DNA of 64,000 bases from Pachypanchax playfairii (Eukaryota > Chordata > Actinopteri > Cyprinodontiformes > Aplocheilidae), in contig SSNP01000001.1 in the NCBI GenBank assembly GCA_006937955.1, positions 11,739,340-11,803,339 of the forward strand, in the 5' to 3' direction. The notes under the pieces are model-generated. The model did not search any database, was not told where the DNA came from, and saw only the letters and a list, made by a program, of their open reading frames with translations. Below are positions 21,500-32,196 of the stretch, piece after piece; position 1 is the first letter of the stretch; every line of letters starts with the position of its first letter. Position numbers and translations under genes: made by a program.

Positions 21500-21969
21500 T
21501 ACTATTACTACTGGGGAACAAGGGTTCTTGTGGGGACCGAAGCCCAGTCTTCATACGAGAGACACCCCTTTTTAGGGTTAGGGGTCAGCTTTAGCAGTAT
21601 GGTGTGGATTGAGTTATAGTTAGGCTTAGGGTTAGGTATGGATCAGTAATGTGTGTGTGTGTGTGTGTGTGTGTGTGGGCTTGTATTTCTGACCTCCTGA
21701 GGACCCGTTTCCTGACTTTTACTATCTTTCTGGGGTCCGAGGGTTCTTGTGGGGACCGAAGCCTGGTCCCCATGAGGGGGACTCCCCTTTTTAGGGTTAG
21801 GGGTTAGGTTTATAGGTATGGTGTGAATAGAGTTTTAGTTAGTCTTAGGGTTAGTTATAGATCAGTAATGGTTAAGGTTAGGAAAAGGGTTTGGGTTAGG
21901 TATAAATATAGTTACTAAAATCAATGGAAGTCAATGGACGGTCCCCATAAGGATAACAAAACACACTTG

Positions 21970-22020
<51 letters not shown>

Positions 22021-22345
22021 CTTGTATTTCTGACCTCCTGAGGACCCGTTTCCTGACTTTTACTATCTTTCTGGGGTCCGAGGGTTCTTGTGGGGACCGA
22101 AGCCTGGTCCCCATGAGGGGGACTCCCCTTTTTAGGGTTAGGGGTTAGGTTTATAGGTATGGTGTGAATAGAGTTTTAGTTAGTCTTAGGGTTAGTTATA
22201 GATCAGTAATGGTTAAGGTTAGGAAAAGGGTTTGGGTTAGGTATAAATATAGTTACTAAAATCAATGGAAGTCAATGGACGGTCCCCATAAGGATAACAA
22301 AACACACTTGTGTGTGTGTGTGTGTGTGTGTGTGAGTGTGTGTGA
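21500..22345. repeat. Minisatellite, about 341-bp unit, with (TG)n and TTAGGG-like blocks
   Basis: Two nearly identical units begin at the phrase GGGCTTGTATTTCTGACC (21677 and 22018), 341 bp apart. Each carries TGTGGGGACCGAAGCC, several TTAGGG or TTAGGGG copies, TCAATGGAAGTCAATGGACG and a (TG)n run (near 21650-21676, 21974-22017 and 22310-22336). A third, diverged partial copy lies at 21500-21650. The TTAGGG copies are interspersed, not a telomere array. Confidence 0.88.
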
Positions 22346-22351
22346 ACACAC

Positions 22352-22414
22352 CCTGACAGCCCAGTGGGATTCACCAGAGGTTGTGGTGCTCAGAGATGGA
22401 CTGCTGGTGTCCTT
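22352..22414 (-). CDS. eps15l1: EPS15-like 1, exon 6 (linker between EH1 and EH2)
   Basis: A 63-nt minus-strand exon (21 codons) reading KDTSSPSLSTTTSGESHWAVR. DTSSP and HWAVR sit where EPS15L1 has DTSSP...HWAVR between its first two EH domains. The acceptor is TTTCAG. The donor is AGG|GTGTGTTCACAC, so the intron begins directly beside a (CA)n run on the coding strand. It is in phase 0 with exons 5 and 7. The Ser/Thr-rich linker is variable in the family. Confidence 0.85.
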
Positions 22415-22419
22415 CTGAA

Positions 22420-22985
22420 AGCAAATCAAATGTCTTTATTAGTGTTGTCACATGATCCATTAGCTGACTTTTACTGGAAGATAGTGATGCAGGTTTAACT
22501 TTACATCTCAGAATAATATAAGAACGAGAATCCAATAGGCCTTTGGACCGCCTCAGTGCTTGGGCCTACTAATCTGGTCCTGAACAGGTCTTAACATGAG
22601 ATACAACTTCAGATAAACAACACTCAACATGCTACGTTGTGTTTATTTATTTCCCAGAACATTTGGGTTTAGAGTGACTGATTTTATAACAGCTAAGAGA
22701 AAGATTCCTTACAGTCAATGTTCATCAGAGAATATTGTGACTAAAGTCACTAAATCTGTTCCATTGTATTAAGATATCTCCCTGAAACTCAGAAACTAGA
22801 AGGGAATGGATCTCTAAACCTCAGAAACATCTGCACCCTTCTTGGCGCTCTGCCCTCATCCCCCTAAGTGCAGACGTTCCGGCAGGGGATTCAGCTAGTG
22901 ATAAATCTTTTTTAGCAAACCCGACATTGATAAGAGGTACTGTAACAACATCTATCAAAAATTTTATAATGTTCTCAAGGCACAC
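22420..22985. other. Intron 5 sequence without recognised features
   Basis: Non-coding sequence between the eps15l1 exon at 22352-22414 and the LINE 3' region starting near 22990. No open frame or repeat is supported here. Confidence 0.4.
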
Positions 22986-22989
22986 TGGA

Positions 22990-23690
22990 TCATGGTAGAG
23001 TGAAGTTTGTAGGAAGTCGTCGTCGGCATCCGTCCGTCTCGGGAGACAATAGTGTAGCTTCTTGTGAGTCTACCTGCACCGCTGAGAATGGCTGTGCAGT
23101 CCGACTCGGGAGTGGCAGTCCCTGCTGCACTTGGTACAGGTGAAGGCAGATGGCTGTTGAAGCTGCTGTTGATGCTGCTTCAGCCTGGATCTTTTCTGGG
23201 TGGCTTTCTCGTTGCACTCAGCCTCTGCGCACGATGTACCCTGCCTGACTGCAAGCCACCAGACTGGGCGGTCGTCTGCTTGACTTTCCCATGAGTTGGG
23301 GTTGATGGAGCACTGCAGATGTCTTTCAATCGCAGTTTTGGGCGCACTGTTGTCCTTTGGCCTTTAACCAGCTCGCCGTAGAGGAGGTCTTTGGGAATGC
23401 GGCTTGTGTCCATTCTCTTGACATGGTCGAGCCACTTGAGATGTCTCTCACTGAGAACTGCATGCAAGCTGCTCATGTTGGCTCGCTCTAGCACCTAGGT
23501 GTTGGGGACGCTATCCTGCCACTTAATCTGCAGTATGCACCGCAGACACCTCATGTGGAAGCTGTTGAATTTCCTTTCGTGCCACACGTAGGTGGTCCAC
23601 GTCTTGCTGCCATAGAGGAGAGTGCTGAGTACACAGGCTTGGTAGACGCGCAGCATGGTCTCAGTGAGGCTGAAGTTGTGCAATCCTGTT
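22990..23690 (-). mobile_element. RTE-like LINE, 3' coding fragment
   Basis: The minus strand reads LHNFSLTETMLRVYQ, ACVLSTLLYGSKTW, FHMRCLRCIL, then (another frame) LERANMSSLHAVLS, HLKWLDHVKRMD and RIPKDLLYGEL. This is the C-terminal region of an APE-type LINE polyprotein widespread in animals; I place it near RTE without certainty. The matching endonuclease half lies at 27885-28990. The L1-like LINE and probably a deletion of the RT core separate the two. Confidence 0.7.
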
Positions 23691-25589
23691 TTTATCCTAT
23701 TTTATGTACCTTCGTCCATAATTGGCCAGAATGAGTAAGTGCTGGGTTTGTAGTATCAAATTTCTGAGAAAGTTTGTGTTTAGGATTAAATGGTGCACAA
23801 ATGTCTGCTTCTATAGTTGTCCATTTTTGTCCTTGCTTAGTCTTTTCCCAATACTTAATCACTTTTTCCTTCCCATAAGAACTGTTTAATCAGGTTTTCA
23901 TACTGTTTAAAGATGGCAGGCAGTATTACAATTTGTAACATCATTATCACCTAATGAAATTGTGGAGCTATGACCATTTTTATAATATTGATCTTGCTCC
24001 ACAAAGACATTTTAAGCTTATCCCATTTTTCCAAACTTGTCGTAATTTTTAAAAGGAAATTTAGCTGCGGCATCTCCTCCAGATCCCGACAAAGTTTAAT
24101 CCACAGATACTTCATTCCTTTTGGCACCCATTTAAATTTAAATTTCTCTACCATATATGAGTAGCACTGAGAAGACAGAGGCATGGCCTCAGATTTGCCC
24201 CAGATTACAGAATATCCCAACACATTTGAAAAGAGCTGGACAGTATCCATCAGATGTGGTAGAGATGATTGTGGGTCAGTTATAATAGCTAAAATATTGT
24301 CCGCATAAAGAAACAGATTGTTTTCTTGTTGGCCACTTAGCACCCCTTTAATTTCTGTATTTGATCGAATACTCACTGCTAGTGTTTCTATAAAAATAAG
24401 AAATAACAGGGGACTCAACAAGCACCCTTGCCAGGCCCCGTGTGACAGACTGAAAAACTGTGAAATTGTGCCATTAGAAATAACGGCAGCCTTTGGTTCC
24501 TTCTACAGTGTTTTCACCCATTTGATAAAATTTGGTCCGAAGCCAAATCGTGATAATGCAGAGAAAAGAAAGCACCATTCAACTTTATCAAACGCCTTCT
24601 CCGCATCCAAGGAGAGGGCAGCTACTGGTACATCCTCATAATAGTTTTATAATATTCTGCAGGGAATCCGTCATAACCGGGGGATTTTCCAGCTGTCATT
24701 AATGACACTGCTTTCCTAATTTCCAGTAACCTGTTTATTTCCTTGTTTAATGGCAGGGTTAGTGTTCATAAAATCTTACTTTTAAACTTGTCTGGCTAAT
24801 ACTTCCCCCCCTCCCCCATAAAAAGTAGTTTTCAAGCGAAACAGAGAATATGCTACTTTTTTGAATTTCATTCAATTGGAATTTTAACCCACAAATATCT
24901 CTAAATAGTGACTCCACATATTTTTCTGACAACTTGTTTTCTTTTAGTTTGATTTCTGTTTCCAAATCATTTATTTTTTGCACACCTTCTCTTTTTTTCT
25001 TAGCCCCATATGCTATAAGTTTCCTCTCATATAAGCTTTGGAGGCTTCCCAGACACTTTCAACATATTTTGTGCTACCCATATTCAATTTAAAAAAAAGT
25101 TTAAGATCTTCTCCAAGGGATGTCCTTAAAAGACTTGTCTTGTAATAATGAAACATTCATTCTCCACCTATACCTTTTTCTATTCTCCACACCTAGTTTG
25201 AAGCAGAGTTCAACAGCTGCATGATCTGTGAGTGCAATAGTTTTTACAGAACAGCTTGTCACAGTGTTAATCAGAGAATTTGAAACCAAAAAAGATAAAT
25301 TCTAGAGTATGACTTGTGACAGTGAGAAAAAATTGTGTATTCCCTCATGGATGGATTAATTAACCTCCATATGTCAGTCAGCCACACATCATCCTGTAGC
25401 ATGTGAATAGCCGCTCTGCCCTTAGAGTAGAGAGAACCTTTATTGAAGCTCCTGTCAAGACAGGGGTCTATAACCTTGTTGAAGTCCCCTGCTAACACTA
25501 CTTGTCCCTCCACCTCTCCCAAAATTCTATTTACATCATGAAATAATAGTGGGTCTTCTTTATTTGGAGCATAGATATTACAGAGCACC

Positions 25590-26246
25590 ATAAAGCCCAA
25601 CACACACCTAAACGCAACACCCGGCGTCGCGTTTTCTGACGCACGATAATGACGCGCGTCAAATTACACCTGATCGCCGCTAAGCCGGGCGTAATTTTCA
25701 ATTTTAGTGCTAATTATTTTGGTGGTATTAGGTTTGCATTTTTATTAGGTTTGGATTATTAGATTTAACCAAGATGATCTAATGAATATGAACGAAAATT
25801 GTCTGCTAGCTTACCAGAACATACAATTTCAGTTGAAACTGCCCTCCAGGCTATTTCTTTACGGACATTGTCCTTATAATGAGGAGATTGGGGGTCGTAG
25901 AGCTCTGGGTACTTCTGTACTTCAGTAATTAGACACTCCTCGTCCATCACTGAGTTTTTTTTTTTTTTACAGTCAAATAGCGCCGCTAAGTGATTAATGT
26001 AGGAGATTTAGGAGACGCCTGCTTTAAGAAGCGTAGAAGAAAAAACTAAGGGTGCTTGATAGGGACTTCTCCAGTCGCAGCGCCGCGTCTGAATTCAACA
26101 GATTCTAATCGATGCGCGGGGTGAATTGTTGCCACGCATCAAGGCGTTTTTTGGTGAGGGCGCTCTCATAGAAAATAATGATGTTGCATCTTTTGCCGCG
26201 CGTCAATGCGTCTAGGGGTGCGTTGCCCTTAAGTAGGCCCTCAATC
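25590..26246. mobile_element. Harbinger-like insertion with MADF-domain fragment
   Basis: A GC-richer block rich in GACGC and GCGTC words interrupts the L1-like endonuclease. Its ends share imperfect inverted similarity (AACGCAAC near the left, TGCGTTGCCC near the right). A minus-strand frame at 25950-25765 reads ECLITEVQKYPELYD and then RKEIAWRAVSTEI, which matches the start of a MADF (Myb/SANT-like) domain as encoded by Harbinger accessory genes. Exact termini and the target duplication could not be fixed by eye. Confidence 0.55.
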
Positions 26247-27037
26247 ATAACCTGAAGACATATTATTCTCCCTTCTGAATCTTTACATTATTTTTTCAGC
26301 ACAAAATTGATATTTCTTTTAACAAGAATCATTACACCATTGCGAGCACTTGAAAAAGAGCTATAGAACATATGACCTGCCCATCCCGTTTTAAATCTTG
26401 TCTCTTCTCCCTGATTTAGGTGGGTTTCTTGGAGAAAAAATATATCGGCTTGGTTTGTTTTTAAATAGGACAATATTCTACGACTTTTAGCTGGATTTCC
26501 ACTTCTATTAATATTCCAGGAAATTATCTTAACTTGTTTTCCAGTCATTGCAAAGGAAATGTACATGTTCAAAACCTGTAACCTCACATTCTTTAAACAT
26601 ATGTTTCTTGGCCCCTGTAAATCCACAGCATTTGTGCCACCAGCCAAAGAAAAACAAAAAACTTTTAGCATGGAAAGGAACATTTCCAACATATGCCAAA
26701 AACGAAAAGATGCAATTTTAGCTGTTCTACAGCCTATAGAAAAGAATGAAAAACTAAAAGAAAAACCTTATCGGGTCCCTGAAAAACCGCCCTCCTCTGT
26801 CTCTCCTTCTTGGATGACAGGTGGTCCTGGATCCCCTCCCTTCGACATACACTCACGTCATCTTGTGTGTGTGGCTACAAATCAAATCCTCACTCGGTTG
26901 CAGTAGTCTCCTCGGCACTCCTCTCGTTATCATTAAATTGGAAGAACTTCTCAGCCGCCGTTGCCGACTTGAAAACCATGTTCTTGTCTTTCCACCTCAC
27001 CTTAAGCGTCGCTGGGTACACCAGGGTGTACTTAACG

Positions 27038-27755
27038 CTACGGTGCTGGAGCTTGCGTTTCAGCGCTGTAAATGCCTTTTTTTTTCTCTGCCAACTCGCC
27101 AGTCATGTCCGGGAACACGGACAGTCGGCATCCTTCCCAAACAAAGCCACGTTTCTTTTTAGCTGCATTAATGACCCTCTCCCTTGGCGAATGTCGTAGA
27201 AAGCGGACAAGCACCGGTCTCGGAGCTTTGCCCGGGTCAGGCCGTGCAGTTAAAGCCCGATGGACTCGCTCCATCTCAAACTCCGCATCATCCACACTAA
27301 TGTCGAGCCCCTCCACCAACATCTTCTTGACACAGTTCACAAGTGTCCCGTCAGCTCCAACAGTCTCTTTTAATCCAATGATTCTTACGTTATTCCGTTT
27401 GCTGTGGTTTTCAAGAACTTGAATACGCTCCCACATCGCTTCCACCAACTCATGCCTCTTGCCTGCAGCCGTCTGCAACTGGCCCGTAGTATCCTCGAGG
27501 TCGGAAATACATGTCTCGGCCTCCCTTACCCAAATCTGCATTTCCGTCACCGCTGTTTTAAGTTCAGATGTCGTCATTTTGATTGTGGTAACATCAACCG
27601 CGACAGATTGTAATGTACCACTTTTTTTCAGAACTTCAGCCATCAAGTTAACATCATTTGCGGGAGGCTGGCTTTCTTCCTCATCACGTTGTTTAGGAGC
27701 GTTGCGCGTGTTCATCATCTTTGGAAGAGATTTTGAAGACATTTCAATCTCTGCA
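27038..27755 (-). pseudogene. L1-like ORF1 protein
   Basis: The frame has an N-terminal region, a coiled-coil-like heptad stretch (about residues 60-120 of the open frame, with LEDTTGQLQTAA and VLENHSKR), then RNNVRIIGLKE, typical of the L1 ORF1p RNA-binding domain, and a C-terminal part with RPVLVRFLRH. The likely start is MSSKSLPKMMNTRN near 27742. L1 ORF1p is an RNA-binding trimer that chaperones element RNA. The frame is open, although the linked ORF2 is broken. Confidence 0.7.
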
Positions 27756-27884
27756 CAGCAATATATCTCACTAAAACACGACAGGGTCCAACAGCAGAAA
27801 TGACAAATATTTTTGTCGAAAGTGAGCCACACATTAATTAATAATCAAAACTGCAAGTCGGAACACGGAGAGGTCATGGAGAGG

Positions 27885-29640
27885 TCAAGCTGTACACAAC
27901 ATTACCTTGAGGTAATGCTCGGTACACCGCTGCATCTGCTTTTCCTGGTTCGTGATGACCTCACCTGTCTTGGACTTGAGGGGGGTGGTTTTGGAGGGGG
28001 TTGGGCCTGTTGCCTTCTTGATGCCCTCATACATCCCTCTAGTGTTGCCTGTATCAGCAGATGCATGGATGCTGCTACAGAGGTTCAGCCAGTAGGTGTT
28101 AGCACAGTGGTGGACGGTCTGCTGAGCTTTGCTCCTGGGAGTCCATAGGGCTTGTAGTGTACTGGGGCTGGGCTTGGCCTCCATGACACCTGGTGGATCT
28201 CTTTGCACTTGAAGAAGGTGTTGGTCACGCACAGGCCGTGGTGGCACGAAAGCTCAAGCAGTCTCTGGCCATTCTTGTTGATCTTTCCCCTCCCAAAGCT
28301 CTGAGGCAGGTGGGCCAAGCCTCGTGGTCAGCACCTACTCTTGCGTTGAAGTCTCCAAGAAGGTAAAGGCCATCAGTGCTGGGGATCCTGGATATTGCTT
28401 CATCTAGGGCCTGGTAGAACGGATCTTTCTCCTCGGCAGTGGAACAGAGGGTTGGGGCATACACGCTGAGAATATCGTGTTATTCACTCTGAAGCCAACA
28501 CCGTGCTGCCTTGGTTGGTTCTGAGACCTTCATGCCAATTGAAGGTGTTGTTAGCTTCTCTGATTCTGACATTGTCAGCCAGCCGGGTCTGTACAGCGAC
28601 GGTGTCGATAACGGCAGTCTTCCTTGCATCATCAATCTGCTGAAGGTCTACAGTGACTCCGGGACACATGGTCCTGACGTTCCAGCTAGCAAAACGAAGA
28701 GCTGGTGCAAGTGTTTTGTGGCCCACTTTTTGAAAGATGCCTCTCTGATCCCCATGCACCCAGTGGGGTAGGAAAGCCATGGCAGGACGGCACCTAACTG
28801 GCTGGGGGCTGCCCAGGTTGACGCGGGTGGTAGCTGTCCAATGAGGCGCGATGACCTCTCCCACCGTCGGAGGAGAACCTTGGCACTCGTTTCCTTCACC
28901 AATCGGATGAGCTTATAACCGGTCATCTTGCAGAATGCAGGAGTGTTCTCTCGAGTGGAACTACAAAGCCTGGGCAGGGTGATATGGAGGGCCAGCTGTT
29001 GCCCATGTAGCAGTCCCCCGTTTTCTTTGCAGCTGAAGGGTTCAAGTCAGGTGGGCGCTGGTAGTGTCGGAGCGGGGTGGTAATGGGGGGGCTGTGATAG
29101 TAGTGCTGTCACAGCGGGGGCTTGATAGTCGTGTTGCAGCAGGGTGGGACCGTATGCAGCATGTAATCTGTGTTTGTAAGACGGTCCTTAAGGTGTTATC
29201 TGGTCGGAAACAACGGACGGCAGAAAGTGTCGGGACAAATTCGGGGGAAAGTTGGCTCCGAGAGATTTTCGGGAGGGGCGCTGAAATTCGGGAACCTCCT
29301 GGGAAAATCGGGAGAGTTGACATGTATGCCCATGAGAAGGTATGACGCAATGCAGCGAAGGTTTGGAAGCAGAGTTTTCCTTCTCCTAGGTGAGCTACCA
29401 TCCAAGGTTGATGAGCCCCATCTGCCCGAATCAAATGATTTTGAGGAGCCAGTGGACCGCCTTCGCCCCTTCTCCTGTTAGTAGAAACAGTTTCGCCGGG
29501 CTTAGTAGCTAAGCCACACGGGAAGGCCAGGAGCTGGACTTGGTTGTCAGAGGCTATTTGAGACGCACGCCATTGGGAGAATTTTATAGATAGTCGGAAC
29601 TTGTCTCCACTACCACCCCGGCAGTAACAACCCTTGTATG
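27885..29640 (-). mobile_element. RTE-like LINE, 5' region and endonuclease fragment
   Basis: The minus strand reads LRFASWNVRTMCPG and LQQIDDARKTAVID (endonuclease start, about 28760-28640), YAPTLCSTAEEKDPFYQ and LYLLGDFNARVGADHEAW (28464-28225, next frame), then further pieces ending RGMYEGIKKATGPTP and HYLKVML (about 28050-27890). The 29346-29640 stretch (TAAGCCACACGGGAAGGCCAGGAGC and following) looks like the 5' leader of the same element. There are several frameshifts. A block at about 29230-29330 with TCGGGAG phrases resembles a separate DNA-transposon scrap. Confidence 0.65.
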
Positions 29641-29980
29641 TGGGAAGACATTTTTTTAAATTATATATAAAAAAGTCTAATAAAAAATGTGTAGCCCATC
29701 TTTATTAAGGTGCCAGTACCACAATCCAAACCCTGAGTGTGCAAATACCTAACCAAATTCCATATCTTTCCCACATGGTCACCACTGTGAGCTGAATGGA
29801 TGATGGTAAACGGATGGACTGAATTTCAGGCTGTTCAGAATCAAGAAAGACTGAACTAAATCCTCTAGTCTCTTAAATCCTCCGAACACATGCAGAAATA
29901 ATCTTAGTTGTTTATTGTTTCAACATGTTGTATGAGTAAAACCATATAAAGAACAGTTCTTGTTGGGTAAAATGACACAT

Positions 29981-30484
29981 GCCTCAGGCCTGTGTAACAA
30001 GTGTATTTTAACCAATATGGAATCTCTTTTAGGACATCTCAATCTGAATGTACCAAGTGTAGCCTTTATCTCAGGAGCGAACCCTGCTGCTGGCTCTACA
30101 TGCACTTCCTGTTATCTACAGGTGCCTTCTGAGCAACTGCTACGTGTTTTTTAGTTTTTCAAATGAAAAAATATACACAGATATCAAAATACTCAAATGA
30201 TTAAAAAAAAACTTGGTTTAAGGAACTGCAATATTAAAAAGTAATATTACAGTTGTCAAATGTTGAGCTGAGGATCACTTGAAGTTGTTGCTTCTTAAAT
30301 TTGTGTTTTTGTGAGGTTTGATTTACCATGTTTTTAAGACTTTTGAGTAGGGATATCCAGATCCGATCACGTGATCGGAAATCGGGCCCAATCATGTGAT
30401 TTCAGACTTGATCAGAATCGGATGTTACCTCCCGATCAGGACTCGAAAATATACAATATATATATTTATATATATATATATATA
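29981..30484. repeat. Left arm of a long inverted duplication
   Basis: From GCCTCAGGCCTGTG (29981) to the TA run at 30484 the sequence recurs inverted at 33046-33576, with only scattered differences and one indel of about 24 bp. The arm contains a hAT-like terminus, TAGGGATATCC at 30351, followed by GATCACGTGATCGG. Outside 29981 the similarity stops. Confidence 0.9.
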
Positions 30485-32086
30485 CAGTGGGGCAAAAAAG
30501 TATTTAGTCAGCCACCAATTGTGTAAGTTCTCCCACTTAAAAAGATCAGAGAGGCCTGTAATTTTCATCATAGGTATACCTCAACTATGAGAGACAAAAT
30601 GAGGAAAAAAAATCCAGAAAATCACATTGTCTGATTTTTAAAGAATTTATTTGCAAATTATGGTGGAAAATAAGTATTTGGTCAATAACAAAAGTTAATC
30701 TCAATACTTTGTTATATAGCCTTTGTTGGCAATGACAGAGGTCAAACGTTTTCTGTAAGTCTTCACAAGGTTTTCACACACTGTTGCTGGTATTTTGGCC
30801 CATTCCTCCATGCAGATCTCCTCTAGAGCAGTGATGTTTTGGGGCTGACGCTGGGCAACACGGACTTTCAACTCCCTCCAGAGATTTTCTATGGGGTTGA
30901 GATCTGGAGACTGGCTAGGCCACTCCAGGACCTTGAAATGCTTCTTACGAAGCCACTCCTTCGTTGCCCGGGCGGTGTGTTTGGGATCATTGTCATGCTG
31001 AAAGACCCAGCCACGTCTCATTTTCAATGCCCTTGCTGATGGAAGGAGGTTTTCACTCAAAATCTTACGATACATGGCCCCATTCATTCTTTCCTTTACA
31101 CGGATCAGTCGTCCTGGTCCCCTTGCAGAAAAACAGCCCCAAAGCATGATGTTTCCACCCCCATGCTTTACAGTAGGTATGGTGTTCTTTGGATCCAACT
31201 CAGCATTCTTTCCCCTCCAAACACGACAAGTTGAGTTTCTACCAAAAAGTTCTATTTTGGTTTCATCTGACCATATGATGTTCTCCCAATCCTCTTCTGG
31301 ATCATCCAAATGCTCTCTAGCAAACCGCAGACGGGCCTGGACGTGTCCTGGCTTCAGCAGGGGGACACGTCTGGCACTGCAGGATTTGAGTCCCTGGCGG
31401 CGTAGTGTGTTACTGATGGTAGCCTTTGTTACTTTGGTCCCAGCTCTCTGCAGGTCATTCACTAGGTCCCTCCGTGTGGTTCTGGGATTTTTGCTCACCG
31501 TTCTTGTGATCATTTTGACCCCACGGGGTGAGATCTTGCGTGGAGCCCCAGATCGAGGGAGATTATCAGTGGTCTTGTATGTCTTCCATTTTCTAATAAT
31601 TGCTCCCACAGTTGATTTCTTCACACCAAGCTGCTTACCTATTGCAGATTCAGTCTTCCCAGCCTGGTGAAGGTCTACAATTTTGTTTCTGGTGTCCTTT
31701 GACAGCTCTTTGGTCTTGGCCATAGTGGAGTTTGGAGCGTGACTGTTTGAGGTTGTGGACAGGTGTCTTTTATACTGATAACGAGTTCACACAGGTGCCA
31801 TTAATACAGGTAACGAGTGGAGGACCGAGGAGCCTCTTAAAGAAGTTACAGGTCTGTGAAAGCCAGAAATCTTACTTGTTTGTAGGTGACCAAATACTTA
31901 TTTTCCACCATAATTTGCAAATAAATTCTTTAAAAATCAGACAATGTGATTTTCTGGATTTTTTTTCCTCATTTTGTCTCTCATAGTTGAGGTATACCTA
32001 TGATGAAAATTACAGGCCTCTCTGATCTTTTTAAGTGGGAGAACTTACACAATTGGTGGCTGACTAAATACTTTTTTGCCCCACTG
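30485..32086 (-). mobile_element. Tc1/mariner transposon, family C, apparently complete
   Basis: The ends CAGTGGGGCAAAAAAG (30485) and the inverse (32086) are flanked by TA. The inverted repeats run about 200 bp (30485-30684 and 31887-32086) and look almost identical, including the internal phrases AATTGTGTAAGTTCTCCCAC and AAATAAGTATTTGGTCA. Length is 1602 bp. The transposase on the minus strand is uninterrupted. The element sits in the TA-rich centre of an inverted duplication. Confidence 0.95.
30701..31723 (-). CDS. Tc1 family C transposase, intact
   Basis: A 340-residue transposase with no stops or shifts. The first helix-turn-helix (SAIGKQLGVKKSTVGAIIRKW) is followed by a GAPRK hook, a second HTH (KATISNTLRRQGL), and the catalytic core: Asp in IIWSDETKIELFG, Asp in VFQHDNDPKHTAR, Glu in SPDLNPIENLWRELK, plus the Gly box GGGNIMLWG. 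Length and order match active-type fish Tc1 transposases. The start MAKTKELSKDTRNK is the family's normal start. With near-identical 200-bp ends this copy is the best candidate for a recently mobile element in the window. Confidence 0.95.
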   Translation of the reverse strand: MAKTKELSKDTRNKIVDLHQAGKTESAIGKQLGVKKSTVGAIIRKWKTYKTTDNLPRSGAPRKISPRGVKMITRTVSKNPRTTRRDLVNDLQRAGTKVTKATISNTLRRQGLKSCSARRVPLLKPGHVQARLRFAREHLDDPEEDWENIIWSDETKIELFGRNSTCRVWRGKNAELDPKNTIPTVKHGGGNIMLWGCFSARGPGRLIRVKERMNGAMYRKILSENLLPSARALKMRRGWVFQHDNDPKHTARATKEWLRKKHFKVLEWPSQSPDLNPIENLWRELKVRVAQRQPQNITALEEICMEEWAKIPATVCENLVKTYRKRLTSVIANKGYITKY

Positions 32087-32196
32087 TATATATATCATTA
32101 CTTTTTACGCATTAATAGCTATGCAGTCGCACAGAGTTAGACTTTTTGACTCTACACAGGAACAGCAACGCATGTGTCATGACGTCACTGTTGCAN
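32087..32196. other. Interior hAT-like scrap ending at an undetermined base
   Basis: After the Tc1 right end comes about 108 bp (CATTACTTTTTACGCATTAA to GTGTCATGACGTCACTGTTG) that does not match the inverted arm on the other side. It ends at the only ambiguous base of the window, N at 32196, immediately before LINE coding sequence. It may be the interior of the hAT element whose terminus lies at 30351. Confidence 0.4.

Larger units (their letters stand above)
23691..27832 (-). mobile_element. L1/Tx1-like LINE, degenerate, with Harbinger insertion
   Basis: The minus strand shows ORF1 (27832-27038) and pieces of ORF2. Endonuclease start is at 26692-26288 (IISWNINRSGNPAKSR, LQETHLN). Endonuclease continues at 25603-25271 (LCNIYAPN, VLAGDFNKVID) and 25289-25101 (ALTDHAAVEL). 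The RT palm is at 24421-23951 (LYADN in place of YADD). Frames change many times, so the copy is dead. A Harbinger-like insertion at about 25590-26246 splits the endonuclease between VMIE and GFMVLCN. The whole element lies inside the RTE-like LINE. Confidence 0.8.

Noticed and set aside
26559..27199. Several plus-strand frames of 100-130 codons
   Set aside because: They are antisense to the L1-like ORF1 and endonuclease and show no own motifs.
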